Shown: positions 1 to 11,380 of the stretch, one piece after another
Position numbering within the stretch: the stretch's first letter is position 1
Layout of the letters: every line of letters begins with the position of its first letter
Assembly (NCBI RefSeq): GCF_024166365.1
Contig: NC_064825.1
Coordinates: forward strand, 103,926,480-103,990,479
Source of the DNA: Elephas maximus indicus
Lineage: Eukaryota > Chordata > Mammalia > Proboscidea > Elephantidae
DNA length: 64,000 nt
Reading direction: 5' to 3'
Translations under genes and position numbers: made by a program
Notes under the pieces: model-generated
Databases searched by the model: none
What the model was told of the DNA's origin: nothing
Seen by the model: the letters and a program-made list of their open reading frames with translations, nothing else

Positions 1-1257
1 CATTAATACGACATGGAAGTAAAATTTTGCTGAAGATCATTCAAAAGTGGTTGTAGCAGCACATCAACAGGGAACTTCCAGATATTCAAGTTGGATTTGG
101 AAGAGGATATGGAACAAGAGATATCATTGTTAATGTCAGATGGATCTTGGCTGAAAGCAGAGAATACCAGAAAGATGTTTGCCTGTGTTTTATTGACAAT
201 GCAAAGGCATTCGACTCTGTTGATCATGTAACAAATTATGGATAACACTGCAAAGAATGGTAGTTCCAGAATGCTTAATTGTGCTCATGAAGAACCTGCG
301 TGTAGATCAAGAAGTGGTCATTCAAACAGAAGAAGAGAAAACAGCGTGGTTTAAATTCAAGAAAGGAATGTGTTAATGTTGTATCCTTTCCCTATACTTA
401 ATCTGTATTCTGAGCAAACAATCCAAGAAGCTGGACTCTATGAAGAAGAATGCGCTGTCAGGATTAGCGGAAGACTCATTAACAACCTGCGTTATGCAGA
501 TGACACAACCTTGCTTGCTGAAAGTGAAGAATCTTGAAGCACTTACTGATGAAGACCAAAGACCACAGCCTTCAGTATGGATTACACCTCAGCATAAAGA
601 AAGCAAAAGTCCTCACCACTGGACCAATAAGCATTATGATAAATGGAGAAAATATTGAAATTGTCAATGATTTAATTTTACTTGGAATCAAAATCAACGC
701 CCACGGAAGCAGCAGTCAAGAAATCAAAAGATGCATTGCATTGAGCAAATCTGCTGCAAAAGCCCTCCTTAAAGTGTTAAAAAGCAAATAGATCACTTTA
801 ATGACTAATGTACTACTTATCCAAGCCACGGGGTTTTGAATCACTTCATATGAATGTGAATGCTGGACAATGAATGAGGGAGACCAACGGAGAATTGATG
901 CCTTTGAATTATGGTGTTGGTGAAGAATATCGAATATAACATGGGCTGCCAGAAGAAAAACAAATCTGTCTTGGAAGAAGTACAGCCAGAATGTTCCTTA
1001 GAAGCAAGGATAGCGAGACTTCATCACACATACTTTGGACATGTTATCAGAAGGGATGAGTCCCTGGAGAAGGACATAATGCTTGGTAAAGTAGAGGGTC
1101 AATGAAAAAGATGAAGACTCTCGACAAGAAAGATTGGCATAGTCGCTGCAACAATGGGCTTAAGCACGCAAAGATTGTGAGGATGGCACAGGACCCAGCA
1201 GTGTTTCGTTCTGTTGTATGTGGAGTTGGAACAGACTCAACAGCACCGAACAACAAC
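1..1257 (+). mobile_element. RTE-clade LINE, 3' part (reverse transcriptase to 3' end), cut by window start
   Basis: The strand reads as the RT domain of an RTE-type non-LTR retrotransposon. An FID-like motif reading AKAFDSVDH lies near 200-230, the YADD-type catalytic box (TATGCAGATGACACAACC) near 492-511, and the conserved C-terminal region runs to about 1100. It ends at the family's 3' terminus, CACCGAACAACAACAAT. Many stops and frame changes interrupt the frame, so it is a dead copy. The 5' part lies outside the window. Confidence 0.85.
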
Positions 1258-1496
1258 AATGCAAATGTTTACCTTGGAACATGTAGTGTCAGAACACAAG
1301 TAGACCAAAGACAACCCAGGAAACTAATGAAAGCCCTTTGAAAAATGAATAAGTAGATGAATGAACAAATAATGCACCCACACATGTTACTTGCATAGCA
1401 CACTTAGGAAAATAACACAGGAGGGGGTGTACAGTTGGCAAAAAAAATACAACACATTATATGTTATATAATACATTAACTTTGTGAGTAAATTAC

Positions 1497-1654
1497 TAAA
1501 ACCTGTTACCATTGAGTCGATTTCAACTCATAGCGACCCTATACGACAAAGTAGAACTGCCCCATAGGGTGTCCAAAGAGCGCCTGGTGGATTCAAACTG
1601 CCAACCCTTTGGTTAGCAGCCGTAGCACTTAACCAGTATGCAACAAGGGTTTCT
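1497..1654 (-). mobile_element. AfroSINE
   Basis: Reverse-strand copy of the short AfroSINE: tail side ATTGAGTCGATTTCAACTCA at the left, tRNA-like box A side (TTAGCAGCCGTAGCACTTAA) and head (AAGGGTTTC) at the right. It is nearly full length and moderately diverged. Confidence 0.85.
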
Positions 1655-2205
1655 GGATAAATGATTATAGGATAAACAATTTTATTAAAGTCAACAAAGA
1701 TTGGTCACTGTCCCCCAAGTACCTAGAACCATGTCAAATGTCTTTCCCAATAGGGCTGTTTTAAGGATGAAAATGAAACCAAAAAATGAGATGTTGACAT
1801 TAGGAAGCTGGACTTCATGTCTACTCCTCTGGTACATTAATCAATAAACTTGAAAAACTAGTAAGTTCTACAGCAGTTACATCAACAGAAACTGGAGGAT
1901 GGAAATTGGTTATTAATTGTTCATCATCAAGGGTAGGATGGTAGAGAGTACAATCCTACCAGGCTGTGTTCGAACATTGTTTTTATCATAATCATTCTGG
2001 TATTGTGGTTGCATAAAACAAATCAAGTTACATTTGTTACAATAAAACCTGTGAAACCTGGAACGTGTGTAAGGTGAAAACTTTTCAGAGAAGGAAAACT
2101 CGACTACTTTTCATTAAAACAAGCCATAGAAAAGTGGTAAGACTGACCCTGTCAAGGACAATGCATAGGTACAGGAAAGTCAAAGAGCTCCTTCAACACA
2201 TTTAA
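1655..2205. other. Unassigned intergenic sequence
   Basis: No open frame with protein-like composition and no repeat family that I recognise. AT-rich, presumably old unique sequence. Confidence 0.5.
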
Positions 2206-2319
2206 GGTCCCTGGTTGGCAGTTCAAATCCACCACGTGCTCCATGAAAATCCTATGTGGCAGTTCTACTCTGTCCTATGAGTTAGAATGGGCTCTAGGGC
2301 AATGGGTTGTTTATTTTTG
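2206..2319 (+). mobile_element. AfroSINE, 5'-truncated
   Basis: Starts inside the tRNA-like head (GGCAGTTCAAATCCACCACG) and keeps the body CAGTTCTACTCTGTCCTATG and the CAATGGGTT tail. Confidence 0.7.
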
Positions 2320-2522
2320 TTTGGGTGGTAAAAACGGTTTGGCTTGACTACTAACCTAAAGGTGGGTGACTTGAACCCACAGAGCAGTGCAGCAGAAGAA
2401 GGACATGGCAGCCTGCTTCCATAAAATTTTACAGCCAAGAAAACTCCATGGAGCAGTTCTACTCTGTCACACGTGGGGTCACCACAACTCAGAATTGACT
2501 CAATGACAACAGGTTTTTTTTT
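2320..2522 (+). mobile_element. AfroSINE, long-body variant
   Basis: Head (GACTACTAACCTAAAGGTGG), an extra middle block (AGAAGAAGGACATGGCAGCC ... ACAGCCAAGAAAACTCCATG) and the tail GAATTGACTCAATGACAACA followed by a T-run. It lies directly behind the previous copy. Confidence 0.75.
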
Positions 2523-3270
2523 TGCTTTCAGCATATTTATAAGAGCTGTAATAAGCTCTGGTTCTGGATCTCCAGGAGAGTTAGGGCCCTGGAAATGGTT
2601 TACAAAAGAAAAAAAAACCGAGGGGAAAAATTGGAATGCCTGGGGCACAGACTCCCTGAGGTTGTCACAAAGGGTTTATTCAGAGCAGCCAAATTAAGGT
2701 GCAGCTGAATTTTAGAACAGTAAGCAATGGCAATGACAGAGGCAAGAACAAGGTATTGTCATCTCCCCTGACATTCTTCCCATGCTTATTAACCATCTTC
2801 CTCTTCCAGAGACGCCCAGTTGAAAATATATGTATTTTTCAGCTGAATTCTCCTTTTTATCCCCTCCTAAAACTCTTAATGTTTTGACCAGATGGTTACA
2901 GGGATAGAGAAGAGAGATAGCTCTGGAAATAGCCAGCCAATCTCTGCCATTGAAGGAGAAATGCTATAATCAAAAATAATGCAATCATTTTCTATTCCCC
3001 AAAGTCTTCCCCAAAGACTTTGGGGAATACAAGATGATTATATTATAAAAAGAGTTCGGTAGCAGGGAAATGACCTACCCATTATTTCATGAAAAAGAGA
3101 TTCTACCACATTTAGTTGTTATTTAAACTGTAAAACATGCACACTGTTTTTATCTGGCCTGTTGTAACTCTCCAGAAAGAATGAAAAAGGGCATTGTGGT
3201 GGAGGGACAAATGCCTTCAGGGGATTACACTACTGGTATACAGCGTGACCTCTGCAAACTGCGCTGGGAG
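2523..3270. other. Unassigned intergenic sequence with one strong hairpin
   Basis: No gene or known repeat recognised. The only structured element is the perfect inverted repeat at 2993-3029, listed separately. Confidence 0.5.
2993..3029. repeat. Perfect inverted repeat (16-bp arms, 5-nt loop)
   Basis: Arms TATTCCCCAAAGTCTT (2993-3008) and AAGACTTTGGGGAATA (3014-3029) are exact reverse complements around CCCCA. No transposon signature surrounds it, and its function is unknown. Confidence 0.9.
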
Positions 3271-3274
3271 ATAG

Positions 3275-3742
3275 CTTCATAGTCAGCAAGACCTCAGGCT
3301 CCGGAGTCAGATTGTGGGACTTCTCTCAGCTCTGTCACTCTCTAACTGAATAACACTGAGTAGGAGTTACTTGACCTCTCAGAAACTCAGTTTCTGTGTA
3401 TGTAAAATGGAGATAGTATCGAAGTATCACATAGGGTGGCTGTTTTGTGGCTCCTATGAGATAATGCATATAAAAACATTTAGCAAAATTCCCCACACTT
3501 CGGAGGTACTTGGGAGTCCTTGGGTGCTGCAAATGGTTAACTACCTCAGCTGCTAAACAAAAGGTTAAAGTTCTATGTCCATCCAGCGACACCTCGGAAG
3601 AAAGGCCTGACAATCTACTGCCAATAAATCAGCCACTGAAAGCCCTGTGCAGTTCAACTCTGACACATGTTATGTTGCCATAAGTGGGGATCAACTTGAC
3701 AGCAACTGGTAACAGGTGCTCAGTAAATATTAGTTATTTTTA
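3275..3742 (+). mobile_element. MIR SINE, split by an AfroSINE
   Basis: MIR core and tail: CCGGAGTCAGATTGTGGGAC, TTACTTGACCTCTCAGAAAC, TGTAAAATGGAGATAGTATC, then, after the inserted AfroSINE, the MIR/L2-type end TGCTCAGTAAATATTAG at about 3716-3735. The nesting shows that MIR is the older layer. Confidence 0.75.
3513..3715 (+). mobile_element. AfroSINE, long-body variant, inside a MIR
   Basis: Contains CAGCTGCTAAACAAAAGGTT, the extra block ACCTCGGAAGAAAGGCCTGA ... CAGCCACTGAAAGCCCTGTG and the tail GGATCAACTTGACAGCAACT. It interrupts the MIR just before its 3' end. Confidence 0.8.
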
Positions 3743-4114
3743 GATCTCATTAGATCTCAATGGTTACGTGTCATACTCAAGTGGAAAATTGATTTTCAAG
3801 GACAATGCCATAGGATTTATTTCCAGTTCTTTATCATCTCTGTTTATCTCAAAACATTCTTATTAAACTCCAAGTACAAAGAATCATAGAACTCAATGAG
3901 CAGGGTGGTCCCAGCACCTGCTCTCAAATAAAGTCCTAAAGGATAAAAAAGGAACAACATACTTCAGTGGTTCAAGAAAAGATTTATTCTCCCTTCCCTT
4001 CTGTTCAATAATCTCCCTTGTTCTGACTCAGATTCTCTCAGAAAAAAAGAACCATAATAATCTGTATTTTACTTTTATTATTTTTATTATGAAATTTAAA
4101 TAGTACATGATTTA
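3743..4114. other. Unassigned intergenic sequence
   Basis: No gene and no recognisable repeat. Confidence 0.5.
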
Positions 4115-4215
4115 TGTTATTTATTTCTCAAAGTAATCCTATTACGTATTTACTATTCTTATTTTATAGATAAAGAAAATGAAGCTCAGTGACTGATTTT
4201 CCCAAGTTCATACAT
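4115..4215 (-). mobile_element. MIR fragment
   Basis: Reverse-strand MIR core: TACTATTCTTATTTTATAGA, TAAAGAAAATGAAGCTCAGT, then the 'cccaagttcatacatgct' stretch typical of the MIR core complement. Confidence 0.55.
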
Positions 4216-4399
4216 GCTCATTAGAGATACTTAGGGAAGTAGAGAAAAAAATATAATGAGGAAATAGAAATCACTAACCTTATAGTGAATTTCTGTTCAT
4301 AATTTTCCTTGAATTATGCTAATCTTTCAAGGAATTTTGAATAAAGGGCATACACAGATTTACATCCAGCTTTTTCTCTTCAATTTAAGCACTTCCCCA

Positions 4400-4545
4400 A
4401 GACAATATTTTTTAAAAACATTTTTAATGGTTGCATTATTTTAAAAGTCCCATAATTTATTTGACGATTTCCCTATTTATGGGCTTTTAAGTTACTTCCA
4501 ATTTTTACTATAACAAATGACCCTGCTCTGTGACTCTCTGGACAA
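4400..4545 (-). mobile_element. Old L1 3'-end fragment
   Basis: The stretch TTTTTAATGGTTGCATTATT ... CCCTATTTATGGGCTTTTAA ... TACTATAACAAATGACCCTG matches the complement of the L1 ORF2 3' end as it appears in many old mammalian L1 copies. Heavily diverged. Confidence 0.5.
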
Positions 4546-4904
4546 TTTTCCCTAAGATTGATTCTTTAAAGTGGGAAGGCTGAGAAGAGGGGCATGAACA
4601 TTTTTTAGGATCAGATAGAGTCTCAGTGCAGGTTGATGACAACTGCTCTTTCAGGAATTAGAGAAGATGCTGAAAAAAACAAAGACAATCATTAACTCCC
4701 AACCCAGACCACTCTTCCCCAGTCTAAATGTCTTTAAACACCTTTAACCTCTTCTCCAAGGACTTATGTCTGTCCTTGTACTCTCCAAATTCTTCCCACC
4801 ATTCTTAAGCCAGAAATACACTCTAGACTATAGTCTGTGAGGACCTGACCAAGACCGAAGATAGTACAAAAAAGATGTACCACTTCTTGTAACTCGTGGT
4901 ACTA
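4546..4904. other. Unassigned intergenic sequence
   Basis: Nothing recognised; no long open frame. Confidence 0.5.
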
Positions 4905-5095
4905 CCACCATTATGAAGTCCCTACTGTGGGTTAGGCAGCGTTCACGAGCTTCATACAATATCCCAGTTCAAATTCACCACAACACTTTAAGATAATAAT
5001 TAATGTCCTCACTTTACAGATGAGGAAATGCAAACTCAATCAATTTAACATTTAAGTGACTTCCTCAAGATAACTGATAGTAAATGCCATAATGG
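4905..5095 (-). mobile_element. MIR
   Basis: Complement of MIR: 'ctactgtgggttaggcagcg' (end-proximal), then 'ctcactttacagatgaggaa' (core), then 'aagtgacttcctcaagataa'. Confidence 0.7.
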
Positions 5096-5209
5096 GAATG
5101 AAAACCAAATCTATTTCAAAAACCAATACTGTTTTTACTGCACTCTTCCTACCACATTCACTCTCTCACTACTTAAAAATTTCAGATATTAACGTGAAAC
5201 TTGTCTTTG

Positions 5210-5395
5210 CCCAAAGAAGGCAGCACGATGCCATCAAAAGGTCACTGTCCCGAACCCAAAAGACCTCAGTTTTAGTCCCAATACAATCACTAGTGGCTGG
5301 GTGACCCTTTCAAAAGACTTCCTCCCTCTCTTTGGTGCTACGCCCCCATCTATAAAACATGAGAGTTGGACTAAGTGCTATGATTCTAAGCAGGG
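5210..5395 (+). mobile_element. MIR-type SINE (MIR3-like)
   Basis: Plus-strand core 'ggctgggtgaccctttcaaa', 'tccctctctttggtgctacg', 'catctataaaacatgagagt' followed by 'tggactaagtgctatgattc', which resembles the MIR3 tail. Diverged. Confidence 0.55.
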
Positions 5396-6034
5396 TAAGT
5401 AGAAATACACAAAACAAATAATTTCACCTATAATAATTATCAATTTTTGCTGAATTAAAAATAACAAGAAAGAAAATGTATGGCTTTACATTTTTACTAA
5501 TTACCTTTGCTACTTTCCCTGAAAATGGGTGGGTGGCTGGGGTTCACATTACATGCTTTCCATGCTTTAAACTGACTTTGATCTCTCACCAGTTAACAGA
5601 TACATTCTCTGTCTTAAAAAAGAACATTAAAATGTAAAAAGTCTCTTAAGGATATTTTAACCATCAGGTATCCAGAGATTTCATTTATGTGAAAGGGCAA
5701 CATGCCTGGGCTTTGGGGAAAGGGTTTCAAGCCTGGAATTGTTCTAATTTCCAGAGAGCTAATTCTCTCTCTCTTTTTTTTTTTAATGTGGTGTCAGGAA
5801 CCAAAGATAGAATAACCCACAGAAAAGGCTGAGGAACTCAGCCTGCTCTGTAAATCCTGACCCCACCACTCTACATACACTTCCAAGCTCATAGTCTGGA
5901 CATCCATCTGGAAAGACTCTAAATAATTCAATACATATGAATGCCTTCTCTGAGCTTTGTGATATCATCTCCACAAGTGTAAGAAATAGTAACTAAAAAA
6001 AAAAAAAAACAACTAGAGCTGTATAATTACACCA
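5396..6034. other. Unassigned intergenic sequence
   Basis: AT-rich, with an A-run at 5993-6010. No gene and no repeat recognised. Confidence 0.5.
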
Positions 6035-6275
6035 GCTTGCAATTATTGAGCACATGTTGTATTCCAGGCCCTGTGCAGATCACTTAAATGACTATCTCAC
6101 TCAATCCATCCATCAACATTCCTATGAGGAAGCTCCTACAATTGATTCTATTTTTTTGTATGAGGAAAGTGAGGATTAGAGCAAATGAGTGACTTGACCA
6201 AGTTCACACAGCCAGTAAAAGGCAGAGACAAACTTGGAGCCTAGTGTACCTGGTTTGAAAGCTGTCTTCTTGGTC
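6035..6275 (-). mobile_element. MIR
   Basis: Complement of nearly a whole MIR: 'ttattgagcacatgttgtat', 'cctatgaggaagctcctaca', 'atgaggaaagtgaggattag', 'aagttcacacagccagtaaa'. Confidence 0.75.
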
Positions 6276-7146
6276 ACTATACAACAAGAAAATGAGAACA
6301 TCTTGAACGCCCAAAAAGGGCATGTCCTCTGCACCTAAGGAGTGAGCAAAAACTGCCTGCAGGAAAAGGATTCCAATGATACCATGAGAATCTTGAAAAA
6401 CAAAAAAAATGAACCCACATGCAAAAACTCACACTTGATGCAATGAAGGCAGGAGCGTGAAAAACACCCTGATACTGAACAGCAGGACTTTCATAGAGGG
6501 GATCAGGAACAAACAAAGCAAATGAGGACATCTGTTCTCTGTAAGAGTTCTTGGTCTGTTCAGGTTTATTCTAGCTAAAGAGTGTCCGAAAGACTGAGCC
6601 ACATGGAAACTCACCTGAGTGAGCTCCACCCTCCTCAGGTGATCAAACTAAGTCAAGAAATCTGGCAGGAGAACTGAATAGTGCGGTAACTTTTAAACAC
6701 AGAGAGTTCAAGGGAGGATCAAGTGCTATTGCCCCACCCATAACCATCATCAGACTTGAACCCCTCTACTTTGGAAACCATAGCACGTTCATTTTTAGTA
6801 AAAGTACTTGAGGCTTGCTAATGAGACCCCAGGGGCATTGCATCCCAATTAGAGGAGTGGGCCATGGAGACAGCAAAACCCCCTTGCCACATTAACTTAG
6901 TGCTTCAGACAAACTTTAGAGGTTGAGAAAACTGCTGTTTTTATCCTTGCTTTAGACTCCTATACTGAGTCATCCTAAGCTCATCCATTCAACATGTAAT
7001 TATTAAGCAGCTACTATGTGCAGGGCATGGTTTTGTGCCATCTGTTTGGGGAAATAAGCTGGCATTCAATATGAAGTGATCTTTTTTTAAGTAGCAGGGA
7101 CAAGTTTAAACTAAAATAGACCCTCAAAAGTTATGTTAACATGTTG
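6276..7146. other. Unassigned intergenic sequence
   Basis: Contains a short MIR-like piece ('agcagctactatgtgcaggg') near 7010. Otherwise no gene and no repeat recognised. Confidence 0.5.
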
Positions 7147-7316
7147 TTCTTAGATGCTGTCTCGTCTATATTCGACTTGTAGTCACCCCGTGTGACCAAA
7201 GCAGTATTTACAGAAGCAGATCTCCAGGTCTTTCTCCCAGGAAGCCACTAGGTGGGCTCAAACTGTCAACCTTTCTGTTAGCAGTCCTTAACTGTTTGTG
7301 CCACTAGGGCTCCTTT
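7147..7316 (-). mobile_element. AfroSINE, long-body variant, diverged
   Basis: Complement of the variant with the extra block: 'cagatctccaggtctttctc', 'aggaagccactaggtgggct', head complement 'tttgtgccactagggctcct'. The tail side is poorly preserved. Confidence 0.75.
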
Positions 7317-7609
7317 ATGTTAACAGAGCCCTTTGAAAAGTGCTACTACTCTGTGAGAAGTTAAGTCAAATGAGGGACAGTTTAGTGTGGTACTTAAGAA
7401 GAACTGAAGAATCAAGCTGCTTTTTTTTTAAAGTCTGACTTGGCCACTTTCTAGGTGAAGAACCTTCAACAAGTGGCTTACACTCTTTGGGGGATGCCAT
7501 TTCTTTGTCTGCAGTTTTTTTTTTCTTTCTTGGGTTAAAAAAATAAATATAGAACTGCACAGTCATAGATGGAAATATTAACACTCCTCAATAAGTGTTT
7601 GTATAAATA
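7317..7609. other. Unassigned intergenic sequence
   Basis: Contains short T- and A-runs but no recognised repeat or gene. Confidence 0.45.
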
Positions 7610-8257
7610 GACAAAAAGAAATTAAGTAAAGAATAAAAGAGCTGAACAACATATGAACCCCCTTAACCTAAATGATATTTATAGAGCACTGGACACTAAA
7701 ACTGAAGTACATTTTTTTCAAATACACATAGTACATTCACCAAGAGAGACCTAATGTTGGGCAATAATACAAGTTTCAACAAATATAAAAGGAATTACAT
7801 ACGTTGGAATATGTTCTCTGATCACAAGGGAATTATATTAGAAATCAATAGCAATAAGATATCAAGGGAACACCGCAAATGGAAACTGGAAATTAACAAC
7901 ATAGCACATGACCAAAGAAGAAATCATAAATAATTAGGATGTATTATTAACTGGATGATAATGAAAATTCAACATGTAAAATATCAACAAGAGATGCAGC
8001 CAAATTATGCCTAAAAGAAAATTATAGCTTTAAGTTCTTGTACTAGAAAGTAAAAAATGCCTAAAATCAACAAACTAACTTTACACTTTAAGAGTGAGAA
8101 AAAGGAGTAGTAAATTTAAACAGTCTAAGAAAGAAGGAAATAAGAATGATAACAGTAGAAATTAATCACATAGAAAACAAAAAGAGAAAAAAAAAAATTA
8201 ATACAAAAGCCAAACAGTGGTTCTTTGAAAATGTCAACAAAACTAATAAACCCCTAG
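7610..8257 (+). mobile_element. Old L1 ORF2 fragment
   Basis: Reads as diverged L1 ORF2 between the endonuclease and RT domains: 'ctaatgttgggcaataatac', 'tatgttctctgatcacaagg', 'acaaaagccaaacagtggtt' followed by 'ctttgaaaatgtcaacaaaa'. Many stops. A second L1 piece covering the same region starts at 8997, so these are two different insertions. Confidence 0.75.
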
Positions 8258-8305
8258 AAAGAAAGAAAGATAGATAGATGGATGGATGATAGATAGATAG
8301 ATAGA
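8258..8305 (+). repeat. Microsatellite (GAAA/GATA-type)
   Basis: GAAAGAAAGAAAGATAGATA followed by GGAT and GATA repeats, ending at the 3' end of an antisense RTE. Confidence 0.9.
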
Positions 8306-8995
8306 TGTTGTTAGCTGCCATCAAGTGGGTTCCAACTCATAGCAACACTATGTACAACAATGAAACACTGCCTATTCCTGGGTCATCCTCACAATCATTG
8401 ATATGCTTGAACCCATTGTCGCAGTCACTGTGTCAATCCATCTTGTGGAGAGTCTTCCTCTTTTTCACTGACTCTCTACTTTACCAAGCATGATGTCCTT
8501 CTCCAGGGACTGATCCCTTCTGATATCATGTCCAAAATACATGAGACATCTTTGCTTCTAAGAAGTATTCTACTTGTACTTGTTCCAAGACAGATTTGTT
8601 CATTCTTTTGACAGTCTGTGGTATATTAAATATTCTTCACCAACATCACAATTCAAAGGAGTCTGTTCTGCTCCAGTCTTCCTTATTCCTCATCCAGCTT
8701 TTGCATGTGTATGAGGCAGTTGAAAACACGATGGCTTGAGTCAGGCACACCTTAGTCTTCAAGGTGACATCTTTGCTTTTCAACACTTTAAAGAGGTCTT
8801 TTGCAGCAGATTTGCCCCATGCAGTGGGTCCTTTGGTTTCTTGACTGCTGCATCCATGAGAATTGATTGTAGATCCAAGTAAAATGAAAGCTTGACAACT
8901 TCAATCTTTTCTCTATTGAATGATCTACTTGTGTGTGATGTTAATGATATTGTTCGATAATTTCTGCACTCTTTTGAAACACCTTTCTTGAGAAT
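8306..8995 (-). mobile_element. RTE-clade LINE, 3' part, antisense
   Basis: Starts with the complement of the RTE 3' end (TGTTGTTAGCTGCCATCAAG) and runs back through 'ggtcttttgcagcagatttg' to a short RT piece ('atgttaatgatattgttcga'). The middle of RT is deleted, so the last ~70 bp come from far upstream in the element. Confidence 0.8.
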
Positions 8996-8996
8996 G

Positions 8997-9668
8997 ATTA
9001 GAGCAGAAATAAATGAAATAAAGAACAGAAACACAATAGAAAGCATCAATAAGACCAAAAGTTGGTTCTTTGAAAAGATCAACAAAAATAGACAAACCAT
9101 TGACCAAACTGACAAAACAAAAACAGAAGGGGAAGCAAATAACCCAAATAAGAAATGAGATGAGGAACATTAGAACACACTCAACAGAGATAAAAAGGAT
9201 CATAACAAAATACTATGAAAAACTGTACTCCAAGAAATTTGAGAACCTAGAGGAAATGGACAAATTTCCACAAACACACTACCTACCTACACTAACACAA
9301 ACTGAGATAGAAAATTTGAACAGACCCATAAAAAGAGAAAAGATTGAAGAAGTAATTAAAAATTAATAATAATAATAATAAAAACTCCCAACAACGACAA
9401 AAAAGTCCTGGCCTGGACAGCTTCACTGGAGAATTCTACAAACATTCAGAGAAGAGCTCACACCAGGACTACTCAAACTATTTCAGAACATAGAAAATGA
9501 AAGGTAGTCCCAAATTCATTCTATGAAGGTAGCATAACCCTGATACCAAAGCCAAACAAAGACACAACAACAACAAAAACAAACAAACAAACAAAAAACA
9601 AAGGAAATTACAGACCAATATTGCGTATGAATATAGATGCAAAAATTCTCAACAAAATTCTAGCCAAT
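8997..9668 (+). mobile_element. L1 ORF2 fragment
   Basis: Translates with breaks into L1 ORF2: KRSTKIDKPLTKLTKQKQKG, then [20 protein letters not shown], then the 'ggcctggacagcttcactgg' (SPGPDGFT-like) region and 'gatgcaaaaattctcaacaa'. An (AAC)-rich expansion lies near 9565-9600. Inactive and truncated. Confidence 0.85.
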
Positions 9669-10318
9669 AAATAAATAAGTGGTAACTTTGGTGAAGGGTA
9701 AGACAGTACACAGTACTGGAGAAGCCAGCACAACCTGTACAAGGGAAGATCATGGTAGCTCCACAGACACATCTAAATTCCCTGAGGGACTGAATTGCTG
9801 GGCTGAGGGCTGTGGGGACCATGGTCTTGAAGAACATCTAGCTCAATTGGTATAGCATAGTTTATAAAGAAAATGTTCTACATTCTAATTTGATGAGTAG
9901 TATCTGGGGTCTTAAAAGCCTGTGAGCAGCCATCTAGGATACTCCATTGGTCTCACCCCTTCCAGAGCAAGGAAGAATGAAGAAAACTAAAGATACAAGG
10001 GCAAGATTAGTTCAAAGGACTAATGGACCACATCTACCACGGCCTCCACTAGACTGAATCCAGTGCAACTAGATGGTGCCTGGCTATCATCACTGACTGC
10101 TCTGACAGGGATCACGATAGAAGGTGCTGGACAGAGCTGGAGAAAAATGTAGGACAAAATTCTAACTCAAAAAGAAAGACCAGGCTTGCTGGACTGACAG
10201 AAACTGGAGAAACTCTGAGATTATGGCCCCCAGACACCGTTTCAGCTCAGTAATGAGATCACTCCTGAGGTTCACCCATCAGCCAAAGATTGAACAGGCC
10301 CATGGAACAAAGCAAGAC
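9669..10318 (+). mobile_element. L1 3' UTR (lineage-specific type)
   Basis: Not coding. It contains 'ggtcttaaaagcctgtgagc', 'agccatctaggatactccat' and 'ggcccccagacaccgtttca'. The last part matches the complement of the L1 3' UTR at 48765-49172, and the first parts resemble the 3' UTR of the full-length L1 at 24186-25175. It is joined to ORF2 sequence at its left with a large internal deletion. Confidence 0.65.
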
Positions 10319-10734
10319 AAATGAAGAAGAATGGCTTTGTGTTCATCATCAAAAAGACATTTCAAGATGTATCCTGAAGTATGACGTTGTCAGTGATAGG
10401 ATAATATCCGTATGTTTACAATGAAGACCAGTTAATGTGAGTGTTATTCAAGTTTACACACCAATCACTAAGGCCAAAGATGAAGAAATTGAAAATTTTT
10501 ACAACTTCTGCAGTCTTAAATTGATTAAACATGCAATCAAGAAACTTTGGTAATTACTGGTGATTGGAATATGAAAGTTGGAAACAAAGAAGAAGGCTTG
10601 GTAGTAGGCAAATATGGCCTTGGTGATAGGAACCGTGCCAGATATGGTGTGATAGAATTTTGCAAAACCAACGACTTCTTCATTGCAAATACCTTTTTTC
10701 ACCAACTTAAACAGTGACTGTTTTTTTAGTATAA

Positions 10735-11016
10735 GTGGACCTTGCCAGATGGAAAACACAGGAATCAAATCAACTACATCTGCAGAAAGAAACTATGCAA
10801 CAGCTCAATGTCATCAGTCAGAACAAGGTCAGAAACTGACTGCGGAACAGACCACCAATTGAACATATGCAAGTTGTATACGTGGACCTTGCAGATGGGA
10901 AACACAGGAATCAAATCAACTCCATCTGTGGAAAGAAACTACAGAACAGCTCAATGTCATCAGTCAGAACAAGGTCAGAAACTGCGGAACAGACCACCAA
11001 TTGAACATATGCAAGT
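10735..11016 (+). repeat. 147-bp tandem duplication inside the RTE
   Basis: GTGGACCTTGCCAGATGG starts at 10735 and GTGGACCTTGCAGATGGG at 10882; both units end with GAACATATGCAAGTT. The copies differ at a modest number of sites and one small gap, so the duplication followed or accompanied insertion and is now aged. Other RTE copies here have one unit. Confidence 0.9.
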
Positions 11017-11220
11017 TCAGGTTGAAATTGAAGAAAATTAGAACAAGTCCATGAGAGCCAAAGCACAACCTTGAGTATATCCCACCTGAATTTAGAGATC
11101 ATCTCAAGAATAGATTTGATGCACTGAACACTAATGACCAAAGACGCGATGAGTTGTGGAAAGATATCAAGGACATCATACAGGAAAAAAGCAGGGACCA
11201 AAAAAAACAAAACAAAAACA

Positions 11221-11380
11221 AAAAAAACCCATTGCTGTCTAGTCGATTCCAACTCATAGAGACTCTCTAGGACAGAGTAGAATTGCCCCATAGAGTTTCC
11301 AAAAAGTGCCCTGTGGATTTGAACTGTTGACCTTTTGGTTATTGGTCGTAGCTCTTAAACACTATGCCACTAGGGTTTCC
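11221..11380 (-). mobile_element. AfroSINE inside the RTE
   Basis: Complement copy from 'cccattgctgtctagtcgat' to 'ccactagggtttcc'. An A/C-rich stretch (11200-11226) precedes it. It post-dates the RTE. Confidence 0.85.

Noticed and set aside
8258-8305. Tandem GATA units as a CRISPR-like or regulatory array
   Set aside because: Ordinary tetranucleotide microsatellite without spacers, growing from a repeat end.
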